Part shown: positions 53,268 through 61,281 of the stretch, piece by piece
Layout: each line of letters starts with the position of its first letter
Position numbering within the stretch: position 1 is the first letter of the stretch
Assembly: GCA_016779985.1 (NCBI GenBank)
Contig: JADHMP010000002.1
Location: 225,507 to 289,506, forward strand
Source of the DNA: JADHMP01 sp016779985
GTDB taxonomy: Bacteria > Bacteroidota > Bacteroidia > Flavobacteriales > Flavobacteriaceae
DNA: 64,000 bases
Reading direction: 5' to 3'
Program-made: the position numbers and the translations under genes
The notes under the pieces: generated by a model
What the model saw: only the letters and a program-made list of their open reading frames with translations
Databases searched by the model: none
Told to the model about the DNA's origin: nothing

Positions 53268-54074
53268 TTAATTTTTATAAAATAGCATTAATAATTTTTC
53301 AAATATTTTGCTGGATAGAATTCCCTTTAAAACTACTGAAAATTTTTGCAAAGGAGACCCAACACGATAATGTACTTTAGGAGAATTTTTTGTCAAGAGG
53401 ATACCAATTTTTTTGGCAATAATCTTTGGACTAATTCCTGATTCCACATGCTCATTTATAGTAGCTAAATTCTTCTTATATATTTCTCCATAAGGTGACT
53501 CCTTTTTTTGTGGAGCATAATAGCGGCGTGAAGCAATGTCTGAGACAAAGTCTCCCGGAGCTAGAGTACATACTTTGATTCCAAATTGTTTGACTTCAAT
53601 TCGAAGTGATTCCGTGAGCAGTGAGAGCGCCCCTTTAGAAGCTGAATAGCCGCCTCTAAAAGGAAGGCCCATAGCACAGCCTATCGAAGTTATATTGATG
53701 ATAAAACCGTCTTTTTGTTTTCGCATTTGAGGTAAAACTGCTTGAATCAATTGCAAAGGACCATAACAATTGGTCTCAAAGTTAGAGCGTAGGGCAGCTA
53801 CATCTAGTTCTTCCATAGGTCCAATGATTCCCACTCCTGCATTGTTTATCAATATATCAATCCGATGCTGCTTGTTCAACACCACCTCAACACACTTTTG
53901 AATGGAAGATGGCTCATTAAGATCTAACCCTATGAGTTCATAATCTGAAGGAGCTTCATATTTAGATGGGTTTCTGCACGTTCCGTAAACAATATACCCG
54001 AGTTGAGCCAAATGATCGGCAGTTGCTTTTCCTAAGCCTGAGGAGGCACCAGTAACTAAAACTACTTTAGGCAT
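53268..54074 (-). CDS. Short-chain dehydrogenase/reductase
   Basis: A 268-residue classical SDR. NAD(P) motif TGASSGLGKATADHLA, structural NNAGVG, active-site Tyr and Lys in YSASKGALS with the upstream NITSIGCAMG serine region. The C-terminus is hydrophobic (KLLMLFYKN), suggesting membrane association. I choose ATG 54074 (MPKVVLVTG); the alternative TTG at 54095 lies inside the SRP RNA gene. The substrate is unknown. The ATG stands only a few bases after the T-run of the SRP RNA terminator. Confidence 0.93.
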   Translation of the reverse strand: MPKVVLVTGASSGLGKATADHLAQLGYIVYGTCRNPSKYEAPSDYELIGLDLNEPSSIQKCVEVVLNKQHRIDILINNAGVGIIGPMEELDVAALRSNFETNCYGPLQLIQAVLPQMRKQKDGFIINITSIGCAMGLPFRGGYSASKGALSLLTESLRIEVKQFGIKVCTLAPGDFVSDIASRRYYAPQKKESPYGEIYKKNLATINEHVESGISPKIIAKKIGILLTKNSPKVHYRVGSPLQKFSVVLKGILSSKIFEKLLMLFYKN

Positions 54075-54089
54075 GTTCTTAAAAAAAAT

Positions 54090-54186
54090 GGGCAAGCGAC
54101 CTACATCACACCGCTACAACCGCCTACCCTTGCTGCGTTCCCGCCCTGGGGGATTTGGCAGGAGCTGGTTGTGCAGAACTTGCCCG
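54090..54186 (-). ncRNA. ffs: Signal recognition particle RNA, small bacterial type
   Basis: The minus strand carries the SRP RNA core: GGCGGGAACGCAGCAAGGG, the conserved SRP tetraloop and Ffh-binding symmetric/asymmetric loop region. The 5' GGGCAAG pairs with the 3' CUUGCCC to close the long hairpin. A run of eight T residues follows (plus-strand A run 54081-54088), which can act as terminator. The RNA binds Ffh and targets membrane proteins. A near-perfect promoter lies directly upstream. The exact ends are inferred from pairing. Confidence 0.93.
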
Positions 54187-54189
54187 CAA

Positions 54190-54219
54190 CAAAGATAGCA
54201 GTTCCACCAATTTCCTCAA
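54190..54219 (-). promoter_or_regulatory. SRP RNA promoter, perfect Bacteroidota consensus
   Basis: Minus strand TTG (54219-54217), exactly 19 bases, then TATCTTTG (54197-54190). This is an exact match to TTG-N19-TAnnTTTG, and it ends a few bases before the expected RNA 5' end near 54186. Confidence 0.8.
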
Positions 54220-54256
54220 TGATTTTATTTCCTTAATTTAACGCAAAAAAGGAAAC

Positions 54257-55282
54257 ATGAAATCCCTATTCTTGTCCCTCTTTGCCTTGCTATTATTTAA
54301 ATGTAATTCAGGTAATGGCTCTAAATCATCATTTAGGATTGACACAAGTCGAAAACCACTTCAATATGGAGACACCCTTCAAGCTCAAATTAAAATAAGA
54401 AAAGAGGCTTCCTACTCTCAAATAGAATGGTTTTGGGATATGGAATCAGTAGAACTTCCTTTACCTATTAAAAAACAACCCCTTGGCAATCACGAATTGA
54501 ATGCTGTAGTAAAACACCAAGATGGGATAGATACTTTGCTGCAAAATATCGTCCTTGTAGCAGATGCAGCGCCTAAACTTTTTCATTATAAAATACTCAA
54601 CACCTACTCTCACGATAGAGAAGCATACACACAAGGATTAGAGTTTAATGGTGATACACTTTATGAAAGCACTGGAATGAATGGAAGATCTTCTTTGCGA
54701 AAAGGTACAATTCATGACGGGACAAAATACATCGTCAAACCCCTTGACGATCAATATTTTGGTGAAGGACTCACGCTGATGAATGATAAGGTTTATCAAC
54801 TCACCTGGAAAGCAAAAAAGGGGTTTGTATATGACCAAGGTCGTTTAACCCTGCAAAAAGCCTTTGACTATAAAAAAAGTCTTGAAGGATGGGGTCTCTG
54901 CAATGACGGTAAATATTTGTACAAGTCAGATGGTAGCAATCGTATTTGGAAGCTAGACCCTAAAACAGGAGCCGAACTGAGTTATATTGAAGTGATGACC
55001 CATCGTTCTGCATTAAATAAACTCAATGAACTGGAATGGGTAGATGGAAAAATATATGCCAACACCTATCAATTCGAAAAAGAGGTGGGATTAATTATTG
55101 ACCCTCAAACAGGAAAAGTTGATGCCGTAATTGATTTTAGTGGCCTAAAAAATAAAGTAGAACAACATCCTCAACTCAATGTGCTCAACGGGATAGCTTA
55201 TCATCCCCTAAGAAAGACATTTTTTGTTACTGGTAAGAATTGGGATAAACTCTTTGAAGTAGAATTGATCGAAAAGAAATGA
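54257..55282 (+). CDS. Glutaminyl-peptide cyclotransferase lipoprotein
   Basis: A 341-residue protein with a lipoprotein leader (ALLLFKC, Cys16). The C-terminal two thirds (from about residue 110) is a Glu_cyclase_2 five-bladed propeller: HDREAYTQGLEFNGDTLYES, YFGEGLTLMNDKVYQLTWK, GWGLCNDGKYLYKSDGSN, LNELEWVDGKIYANTYQ. It converts N-terminal Gln to pyroglutamate on exported proteins. An N-terminal segment of about 90 residues is beta-rich and not part of the core family. Its TGA overlaps the next ATG (ATGA). Confidence 0.9.
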   Translation: MKSLFLSLFALLLFKCNSGNGSKSSFRIDTSRKPLQYGDTLQAQIKIRKEASYSQIEWFWDMESVELPLPIKKQPLGNHELNAVVKHQDGIDTLLQNIVLVADAAPKLFHYKILNTYSHDREAYTQGLEFNGDTLYESTGMNGRSSLRKGTIHDGTKYIVKPLDDQYFGEGLTLMNDKVYQLTWKAKKGFVYDQGRLTLQKAFDYKKSLEGWGLCNDGKYLYKSDGSNRIWKLDPKTGAELSYIEVMTHRSALNKLNELEWVDGKIYANTYQFEKEVGLIIDPQTGKVDAVIDFSGLKNKVEQHPQLNVLNGIAYHPLRKTFFVTGKNWDKLFEVELIEKK

Positions 55283-55674
55283 AATCATCACCATTTGTTC
55301 TTCAAAAAACAGTTGTCAAATCTGATTTAGACACCCTGGATCATGTGAATAATGTAATTTATTTACAATGGGTACAAGAAGTTGCAAAAGCCCATTGGGA
55401 AAAAGCGACTGGACATCTAAAGGAAGATTTTGGACATTGGATTGTTCGTAGTCATCATATCACCTATAAGCAAGCTGTAAAATTGGGAGACAAACTCCAA
55501 ATAGAAACTTATGTAAAGCATTCTAGAGGGGCCCTTTCTGAACGATTAGTAAATATATTTCTTCAAAATTCAAGAATTTTAATGGCCCATTGTAGTACTC
55601 AATGGTGTTATGTTTCAACAGATACACATAAACCTATTTCTATTCCCAAATCGGTGATTGAAATATTAAATTAA
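55279..55674 (+). CDS. 4HBT-family acyl-CoA thioesterase
   Basis: A 131-residue hotdog-fold protein of the YbgC/4HBT type. The active-site motif is TLDHVNNVIYLQWVQEVAKAHW, with Asp/His/Asn in the usual places. It hydrolyses acyl-CoA or acyl-ACP thioesters; the chain length is not predictable. It is coupled to the glutaminyl cyclase by a 4-base overlap, although no biochemical link is evident. Confidence 0.9.
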   Translation: MKSSPFVLQKTVVKSDLDTLDHVNNVIYLQWVQEVAKAHWEKATGHLKEDFGHWIVRSHHITYKQAVKLGDKLQIETYVKHSRGALSERLVNIFLQNSRILMAHCSTQWCYVSTDTHKPISIPKSVIEILN

Positions 55675-55746
55675 TTCGTTATTTGGCGCTTTAATTATTG
55701 AAAAAATACTAATTTTATTATATTCTAACCTCCTTAAGTCTTAATC

Positions 55747-56514
55747 ATGAATACCCCGTATGGCTTTAAATATCAATTCAGTTTAGTTGCTAGTGCCATA
55801 ATAAGGACTAAACTTTTATTTGGTGCTTTATTTCTCCAAGGCTATTTTTTATTTGTTGGTTGTTCTTCTCCTTTAAATGAAATTGAAGTTGAAGATTTTA
55901 ATTTAATACGTGCTTTTGTAAGTGTTGTCAAAGAAATTTCTAGTGAAGGAGCCGTTAAAGACTTGATTCAACTTCAAATAACTGACAAAAACTGGAGAGG
56001 ATTTGAATTACAGAATGCTGTGGTTACGATGAACGGCAGCCCAATGGAATATAAGAACAAGCCCTTCTTAAATGCTTATTTTTCCGATGCGGAAATTCTA
56101 CCTTCTACAAAATATGAATTCATAGTAGTCATACCCAATGGTCAAAAGGCTATCTTAACTATTACTACACCCGCCATCGACATCAATTCAATTGAATACA
56201 ATAAAACGATATCTCTAGGAGAAGACTATAGTATAGCTTGGGACCAAATAGATATTCCTTTTATTCTACGTTTTCTCCTTACAGATAATCTCTCTGAAGA
56301 TAGTGCGTCAAGATATGATGTTAGACATACATCAACAACGAATGAAGGAGAAGTAATTATTTATGGTGATAAAACAGAGAATTTAATAAACATTAGTCAG
56401 TGTTATTTTGATCTCACTTTTTCAGGAAACTATTCTCTTTCTGATAAATTTAGATCGTCTATCGCTATCGTTGAGTTTATCTACAAAGCAGAGGATGTGA
56501 AAGTGGACAATTAA
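55747..56514 (+). CDS. Unrecognised DUF4249-like lipoprotein
   Basis: A 255-residue protein with an unusually long leader; the lipobox FVGC places Cys39 after a basic 25-residue N-region and hydrophobic stretch. The shape (beta-rich mature part of about 215 residues, QLQITDKNWRGFELQNAVVTM, PSTKYEFIVVIPNGQ) resembles DUF4249 lipoproteins of Bacteroidota, but I am not sure. No catalytic motif is visible. It stands alone, with a weak terminator afterwards. The start could be further downstream than 55747, but no other ATG fits before the hydrophobic region. Confidence 0.6.
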   Translation: MNTPYGFKYQFSLVASAIIRTKLLFGALFLQGYFLFVGCSSPLNEIEVEDFNLIRAFVSVVKEISSEGAVKDLIQLQITDKNWRGFELQNAVVTMNGSPMEYKNKPFLNAYFSDAEILPSTKYEFIVVIPNGQKAILTITTPAIDINSIEYNKTISLGEDYSIAWDQIDIPFILRFLLTDNLSEDSASRYDVRHTSTTNEGEVIIYGDKTENLINISQCYFDLTFSGNYSLSDKFRSSIAIVEFIYKAEDVKVDN

Positions 56515-56547
56515 TCACGTTCCTCATGCTATTCATTCAAAATTCAT

Positions 56548-56576
56548 AAAAACAAAATCTGTTTTTTATTTTTTTG
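56548..56576. terminator. Weak hairpin-like terminator between convergent genes
   Basis: AAAAACA / TGTTTTT (56548-56554 and 56560-56566) with a 5-base loop, followed by a T-rich stretch. It lies between the ends of the 55747 lipoprotein gene and the DUF3667 gene. AT-only stem, so weak. Confidence 0.35.
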
Positions 56577-56578
56577 TA

Positions 56579-57661
56579 TTAATAAATCATAAAACCATAA
56601 AGGAGTAAGATGAAAATGGTAATAGGGATGATAAATAAGAAAAAGAAAAATGTGATAGTTCCTGTTTTTAGAATTGCACTAGTCCAAGTAGAAAAATAAA
56701 ATTGTTTTACTGCTAAAAGTAAATATAATCCTGTTGAAAATACAACTAGCGAATCAAACCAGGTTGGTAAGTCGACAAATTCATTGGTGATTAGTTGCAT
56801 GGTGAAAACAAAGAAAAGAAAGGAAAAAAAATAGAAACTAAAGACCAAGTGATTAGAATAAACCCCTTGCTTGTAAAAAAAGAGTTTTAAAAGAAAAGCA
56901 AAGATGGGTAATAAAATGAAAATTGCAAACGGTAAAGTTTCGTAGATTGTTTGCAAAAGGTTTGTTCCTCTTTGCTGATATAGTTTCAATCCTTGAGCAT
57001 ATAATTTTTGAGTAAAAAAACCTGCGTTTTCTCTCATACCCATTGCCATTAAAATTTCTTTTTCAGGCACCTTTTTTTCAGTTAATGAATCTAATAATCT
57101 AGCAGTCGTTTTACCCAAAGAAATGATATCTTTCTCAATGCTATCATTTTCCTCAATCAAGATTGGAATTGGGTTTTGATCTCCCTCCAGACTGTCATTT
57201 TCTAAAGTAGTATTTAAAGGCGGTTGTAGAAATGACAATTGCTCTGAACTATTATTCTTTAATGCTCTACTTTTCAAACTATCTTCAACAGCTTCTACTG
57301 TTTCAACAATCTTTGGATTTTTTAGTTTTTTGTCTATTTGTTTTATTTGATCACTTACTACAAGGGTAGTCATTAGAAAAAAAAACAAGACAGAAATGAA
57401 AAGGTACATTTGTGCTGGGTGCAAAAAAGTTGTCCTTCTTCCATCAATAAATGATTTAGCTAAATAACCCGGTTTGAATAATAGGGGTGGAATACTCTTA
57501 AAAAAACGAGCGTCAAAGGAAAAGTAATTGGTTATGGTGTTGTAGAACAAGATACTAACAGTAAGTTCATCTTTGTTTTGCTGACCACAGTGGGGACAAA
57601 ACCTAAAATCCTTTCTGTATTTTACATTACAATTTTTACAATTCGCTGTAGGATATCTCAT
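56579..57661 (-). CDS. DUF3667-family membrane protein with zinc ribbon
   Basis: A 360-residue integral membrane protein. Cys8-x2-Cys11 and Cys22-x2-Cys25 form a zinc ribbon (CKNC ... CPHC). DUF3667 hallmarks follow: ITNYFSFDARFFKSIPPLLFKPG and FIDGRRTTFLHPAQMYLFISV. About five membrane helices occur, one at 90-115 and the rest after residue 235, with a charged loop of about 120 residues between. The function is unknown; the family is common in Bacteroidota. A TAAATTTG -7-like box (57691-57684) lies upstream on the minus strand. Confidence 0.88.
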   Translation of the reverse strand: MRYPTANCKNCNVKYRKDFRFCPHCGQQNKDELTVSILFYNTITNYFSFDARFFKSIPPLLFKPGYLAKSFIDGRRTTFLHPAQMYLFISVLFFFLMTTLVVSDQIKQIDKKLKNPKIVETVEAVEDSLKSRALKNNSSEQLSFLQPPLNTTLENDSLEGDQNPIPILIEENDSIEKDIISLGKTTARLLDSLTEKKVPEKEILMAMGMRENAGFFTQKLYAQGLKLYQQRGTNLLQTIYETLPFAIFILLPIFAFLLKLFFYKQGVYSNHLVFSFYFFSFLFFVFTMQLITNEFVDLPTWFDSLVVFSTGLYLLLAVKQFYFSTWTSAILKTGTITFFFFLFIIPITIFILLLYGFMIY

Positions 57662-57806
57662 GACAGAACAATGGGGTTAGTATCAAATTTAAGATTATCT
57701 CTTGAAATAGGATAACTATAAAAGAGATTCTCCTCTGTTTGAATAGACTTGATTTGAATTACGAACCATGCGAATATTAACTTTTATAGGCTATTCTTTC
57801 TAAAAC

Positions 57807-57824
57807 ATACTATTAAAATAGTAT
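57807..57824. promoter_or_regulatory. Perfect 18-bp inverted repeat upstream of the Sde182-like gene
   Basis: ATACTATTAAAATAGTAT is an 8+2+8 palindrome 28 bases before ATG 57853. It overlaps a TATTTTTA box on the plus strand. It could be an operator for a dimeric repressor or the arm of a weak hairpin. Confidence 0.4.
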
Positions 57825-57852
57825 TTTTAAAGGCTTTATAACTTGTTTCAGC

Positions 57853-59283
57853 ATGAGAATAGCTGCACTATTTTTTTTCATTTGGTTTACCGTTAATTTA
57901 ACCCAGGCTCAATTATTCACAAAACATAGAATGATAGTTTTGACAGATATTGAGGCTGATCCAGATGACACACAGTCATTAGTAAGGCTTCTTTTATATT
58001 CTAACGAAATTGATATTGAAGGATTAATTGCGACCACTTCTTGTTGGATGACTGATCAAATTCATCCAGAATCCATCACGAGAGTGCTTGATGCCTACGA
58101 TGAAGTACAACAAAATCTTCTTCTTCACCAGCCAGAGTATCCAGATGCCAGAGCTCTTAAAGCACTAGTTAAAAATGGAATTCCAAAATATGGAATGCAA
58201 GGAGTTGGAGAAGGAAAGGATTCTGAAGGGTCAGATTGGATTATAAATATGTTAGAAAAAGACGATCCTAGGCCACTGTGGATATCCACCTGGGGCGGAG
58301 TCAATACGTTGGCTCAAGCGCTCTATAAAATCAAAAAAACAAAACCAATAAAAGAAGTAAAACAACTCGTTGCAAAACTTCGTGTATATACTATTTCAGA
58401 CCAAGATGATAGTGGTCATTGGATAAGAAATAATTTTCCCGATCTTTTTTACATTGTAAGCCCAGGGGATGACTATTCAAGCGCCACTTGGACAGGGATA
58501 AATACCAGCAACATTGAAGGGATTGATCACACTTCTATTAGCAACAATTGGTTAGCTACAAATATTCAGCAAGGACACGGTCCATTGGGTGAACTTTATC
58601 CAGATGTTGCTTGGGGTATGGAAGGAGACACCCCTGCTTTTCTGTCTTTGATTCAAAACGGACTAAATTGGCCTGAAATCCCAAATTGGGGGGGATGGGG
58701 TGGCCGTTATGAGTTTTATTTACCAGATTTTTCAAAACTCAAAGAGGGCAGGTCTATTGTTAAGATTAAACCTGAAACAAGAAAAATATGGACCAACGCT
58801 GTTGATACCTATACTCACTACTCACCAAATGAGTATGGGCGAGCAGTTCGTACTAATGCAACACCCTTTTCTGGATATAAGCTTACTATATGGCGTTGGA
58901 GGGATGCATTTCAAAATGATTTTGCTGCTCGAATGGATTGGTGTGAAAACTCCTTCCAAGAAGCAAATCACAATCCAATAGCTGTGCTTACACATCAAGA
59001 AAATCTAACCGTTATATCGGGAGATAGTTTTACATTAAATGCTTTTCCCTCAACAGATCCAGATGGAGACAATTTGAGTTTTTTGTGGTTTAATTATCCA
59101 GAAGCAGGAACTTTGAAAAAGCCCATTCAGGTAAATGGGGCTGAAAACATTTATAAAGCCAGTTTTACTGCCCCAAAGGTGGATGAAGAACAAACCGCTC
59201 ATTTTATACTTCAACTGACTGACAAAGGATCTCCACCGCTGTCAAGCTATAAAAGAGTGATCGTGACCATTAAACCAAATTAA
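57853..59283 (+). CDS. Sde182-like (DUF1593) exported nucleoside-hydrolase-fold protein
   Basis: A 476-residue secreted protein (signal about residues 1-19). The catalytic domain (about 25-340) resembles nucleoside hydrolases, with the calcium-type acidic cluster MIVLTDIEADPDDTQSLVRLL and WISTWGGVNTLAQAL. The C-terminal 100 residues form a PKD/cadherin-like domain (VISGDSFTLNAFPSTDPDGD). Family relatives are described as cellulose-binding Sde182-like proteins. The substrate is unknown and may be a polysaccharide or nucleoside-like sugar. No polysaccharide locus surrounds it. Confidence 0.88.
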   Translation: MRIAALFFFIWFTVNLTQAQLFTKHRMIVLTDIEADPDDTQSLVRLLLYSNEIDIEGLIATTSCWMTDQIHPESITRVLDAYDEVQQNLLLHQPEYPDARALKALVKNGIPKYGMQGVGEGKDSEGSDWIINMLEKDDPRPLWISTWGGVNTLAQALYKIKKTKPIKEVKQLVAKLRVYTISDQDDSGHWIRNNFPDLFYIVSPGDDYSSATWTGINTSNIEGIDHTSISNNWLATNIQQGHGPLGELYPDVAWGMEGDTPAFLSLIQNGLNWPEIPNWGGWGGRYEFYLPDFSKLKEGRSIVKIKPETRKIWTNAVDTYTHYSPNEYGRAVRTNATPFSGYKLTIWRWRDAFQNDFAARMDWCENSFQEANHNPIAVLTHQENLTVISGDSFTLNAFPSTDPDGDNLSFLWFNYPEAGTLKKPIQVNGAENIYKASFTAPKVDEEQTAHFILQLTDKGSPPLSSYKRVIVTIKPN

Positions 59284-59312
59284 CGTTTCAATCTAACGCT
59301 TATAGTTCATCA

Positions 59313-60167
59313 CTAAACAATATAATCCAATTGATCTAAAGGACTCATGATATTGCTTTTTGATACTTTTATGATTTGTGTATACCTTTCTGTGGTTTTG
59401 ATTGAACTATGCCCTAAAAGTTCTTTTATGTAGTGAATATTGACCCCTTTTTCTAGTTGATGAACAGCATAAGAATGTCGAAGAGTGTGAGGTGAAACTA
59501 TTTTAAAAATCTTTGCCTGCAGTGCATATTTTTTTATACAATTTTGAATACTTTTAATGGAATAAGCGCCTCCCTTCTGCCCTTCAAAAAGATACTCTTT
59601 GGGACGAAAAACATCGAGGTATATTTGAAGGTCACCTATCAAGGAGATGGGAAGTGGCACTTTTCGACTTTTTTGCGCTCTCGAAGAACGAATGAGAATT
59701 TGCATATTGCTAAAATCTAAATCACTTTGTTTTAGACTAACTACTTCTGATACCCTAAGTCCACAACCATATAAAATTTTTAATATGCAAAGGTGTTTTT
59801 CGTTGGAACAGTGCAAAAGAAGATTTTTTACTTCAAATGCAGTTAAATATTTAGGCACGCTTTTAGTCTTTCGTTTTGGGTATAGAGAAGATAAATCTAA
59901 GCTACGATTGAAAAAAAAGCCATAAAATTTGACAATAGTTGCTAAAATTTGCTTTTGATAAGAAGCGCTTATTTGATGTTCCAATTGAAGAAAATGTATG
60001 TATTGTTGTATTTGAACAAGAGAAAGATGTTTTAGATCATGTTCTTTGAACGCTTCTAAAAATTTTAACAATGCATTTTTATAGGTTTTAATACTTGAGG
60101 GAGCATAGCGTTGGAGACGCAACTTTAAAACAAAATTGTTTATTATGACTGCTTTGTTGGGGCACAT
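59313..60167 (-). CDS. Tyrosine recombinase (site-specific integrase)
   Basis: A 284-residue XerC/D-like integrase. The N-terminal SAM-like core-binding domain (YAPSSIKTYKNALLKFLEAF) precedes the catalytic domain. Catalytic residues: Arg138 in GCGLRVSE, Lys in SRAQKSRKVPLP, His227/Arg230 in HTLRHSYA, His253 in LGHSS and Tyr262 in TERYTQI. I choose ATG 60167; an upstream in-frame TTG (60197) overlaps a TATATTTG -7 box. It is not one of the two housekeeping Xer proteins by context: it stands alone between accessory genes. No att sites or cargo boundaries are evident. Confidence 0.88.
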   Translation of the reverse strand: MCPNKAVIINNFVLKLRLQRYAPSSIKTYKNALLKFLEAFKEHDLKHLSLVQIQQYIHFLQLEHQISASYQKQILATIVKFYGFFFNRSLDLSSLYPKRKTKSVPKYLTAFEVKNLLLHCSNEKHLCILKILYGCGLRVSEVVSLKQSDLDFSNMQILIRSSRAQKSRKVPLPISLIGDLQIYLDVFRPKEYLFEGQKGGAYSIKSIQNCIKKYALQAKIFKIVSPHTLRHSYAVHQLEKGVNIHYIKELLGHSSIKTTERYTQIIKVSKSNIMSPLDQLDYIV

Positions 60168-60199
60168 GACATTCGCTTCTAGTAGATCTATTGTCAATT

Positions 60200-60207
60200 C
60201 AAATATA
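60200..60207 (-). promoter_or_regulatory. Putative -7 element for the recombinase gene
   Basis: Minus-strand TATATTTG, full TAnnTTTG, 32 bases before ATG 60167. It argues against use of the TTG at 60197. The -33 position reads TTT, so only a partial match. Confidence 0.4.
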
Positions 60208-60460
60208 CTTCATTAAGCTGATTGAAAAACAGTAAAGAATGAACTTTCGCTTTTATAAAATTCATTATACTCGATAAAGCCAATAATCTCCTGTTTTTCA
60301 ATACTATAAATTAAATGACTATAATTGGATAAACGCCATAACTATAAGTCAGAAATGTACAATGCGTATATTAGTGTTTTTAATAAAATTCACCCCAAAA
60401 CTAGTCAATGTCACTTTACCCTTCCTTCCATTACTATTTTGAAAAACTAACGCTAACAAA

Positions 60461-61276
60461 GTGAAATTCGTGAAGTTCACTTTTGCTCTTATTGTTAGTA
60501 TGTCTTTTTCTTTAGAAGTATTTGCTCAAAATATTGATATTAACACTCCTATCAATATCCCCTCGAGAAAATTATATTTTGCCTACGGGCAAACCTACAA
60601 AGTAAAGTTAGACAGGACTTTTTCTCGACTAGCTAAAGAGGGATTTAATAATTTCTATTTTGTAGGAATTGAACGTCAATTCAATGAGAAAATACTCAAC
60701 ATCCAAAGTGTCTTATTGATTGGAACCCTGAAGACAAGGGGTAATAGATTCAACCCGTTGAACAACTATGCAGGAGCTATCAAAATGAGAATTATGAGAC
60801 AGTCTAAAAAGTTAAGCAAAAGTGATTTTTCTGTTCATACAGGAATAAATCTTATCGGTAGAGGAGATGTTTGGTTCCCTCAACTTGAGGATCTAAGATA
60901 CGCCTGGGATATCTATTTAGGTGCAGGGTGGTCGACCTCCATTCGTTTCAGAATCAGTTCTGAGTTGTTTATACAAAATGATTTTGATATTTCTTTATTG
61001 GGAATATTATGGCGGTCACACAACAACGGACAGCAACTTTCCACTGAAGAAATTCAGTTAGAAAATGGAATTATCGCTGCAGCATTAGAAACGCCAAACT
61101 TTTCTCACCCACTGAACACCCAATACATTGATAATTCACTCAAACTATACTATGTTGTTTCTGGAAAGTTTTATATGTATTACAATTTTAATCTATCCTA
61201 TAGCTACCTCAAACTACCATTGGTTAAAAAAGGATATGAGTTGACAAACTCAATAGGATTAACCTACCGATTTTAA
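60461..61276 (+). CDS. Putative outer-membrane beta-barrel protein
   Basis: A 271-residue exported protein. It starts at GTG 60461, giving a signal peptide ending VFAQ at about residue 23. The mature part has alternating hydrophobic strands (IYLGAGWSTSIRFRISSELF, FYMYYNFNLSYSYLKL) and ends in a terminal Phe (IGLTYRF), typical of barrel proteins recognised by the BAM complex. No family recognised. It is followed 5 bases later by an S41-like lipoprotein gene, forming a two-gene unit. Confidence 0.7.
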   Translation: MKFVKFTFALIVSMSFSLEVFAQNIDINTPINIPSRKLYFAYGQTYKVKLDRTFSRLAKEGFNNFYFVGIERQFNEKILNIQSVLLIGTLKTRGNRFNPLNNYAGAIKMRIMRQSKKLSKSDFSVHTGINLIGRGDVWFPQLEDLRYAWDIYLGAGWSTSIRFRISSELFIQNDFDISLLGILWRSHNNGQQLSTEEIQLENGIIAAALETPNFSHPLNTQYIDNSLKLYYVVSGKFYMYYNFNLSYSYLKLPLVKKGYELTNSIGLTYRF

Positions 61277-61281
61277 TAAAT

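Noticed and set aside
54075..54095. SDR start at TTG 54095.
   Set aside because: It lies inside the SRP RNA and its T-tract; ATG 54074 gives the usual SDR N-terminus.
59293..60454. CTAACGCT occurs on both sides of the recombinase gene (59293-59300 and 60447-60454), which could be a direct repeat of an integrated element.
   Set aside because: Only 8 bases match, with no similarity outside. In two flanks of about 200 bases one such match is expected by chance. The left copy also resembles the AAGCGTTAGAT end of integron attC sites, but no partner arm is found.
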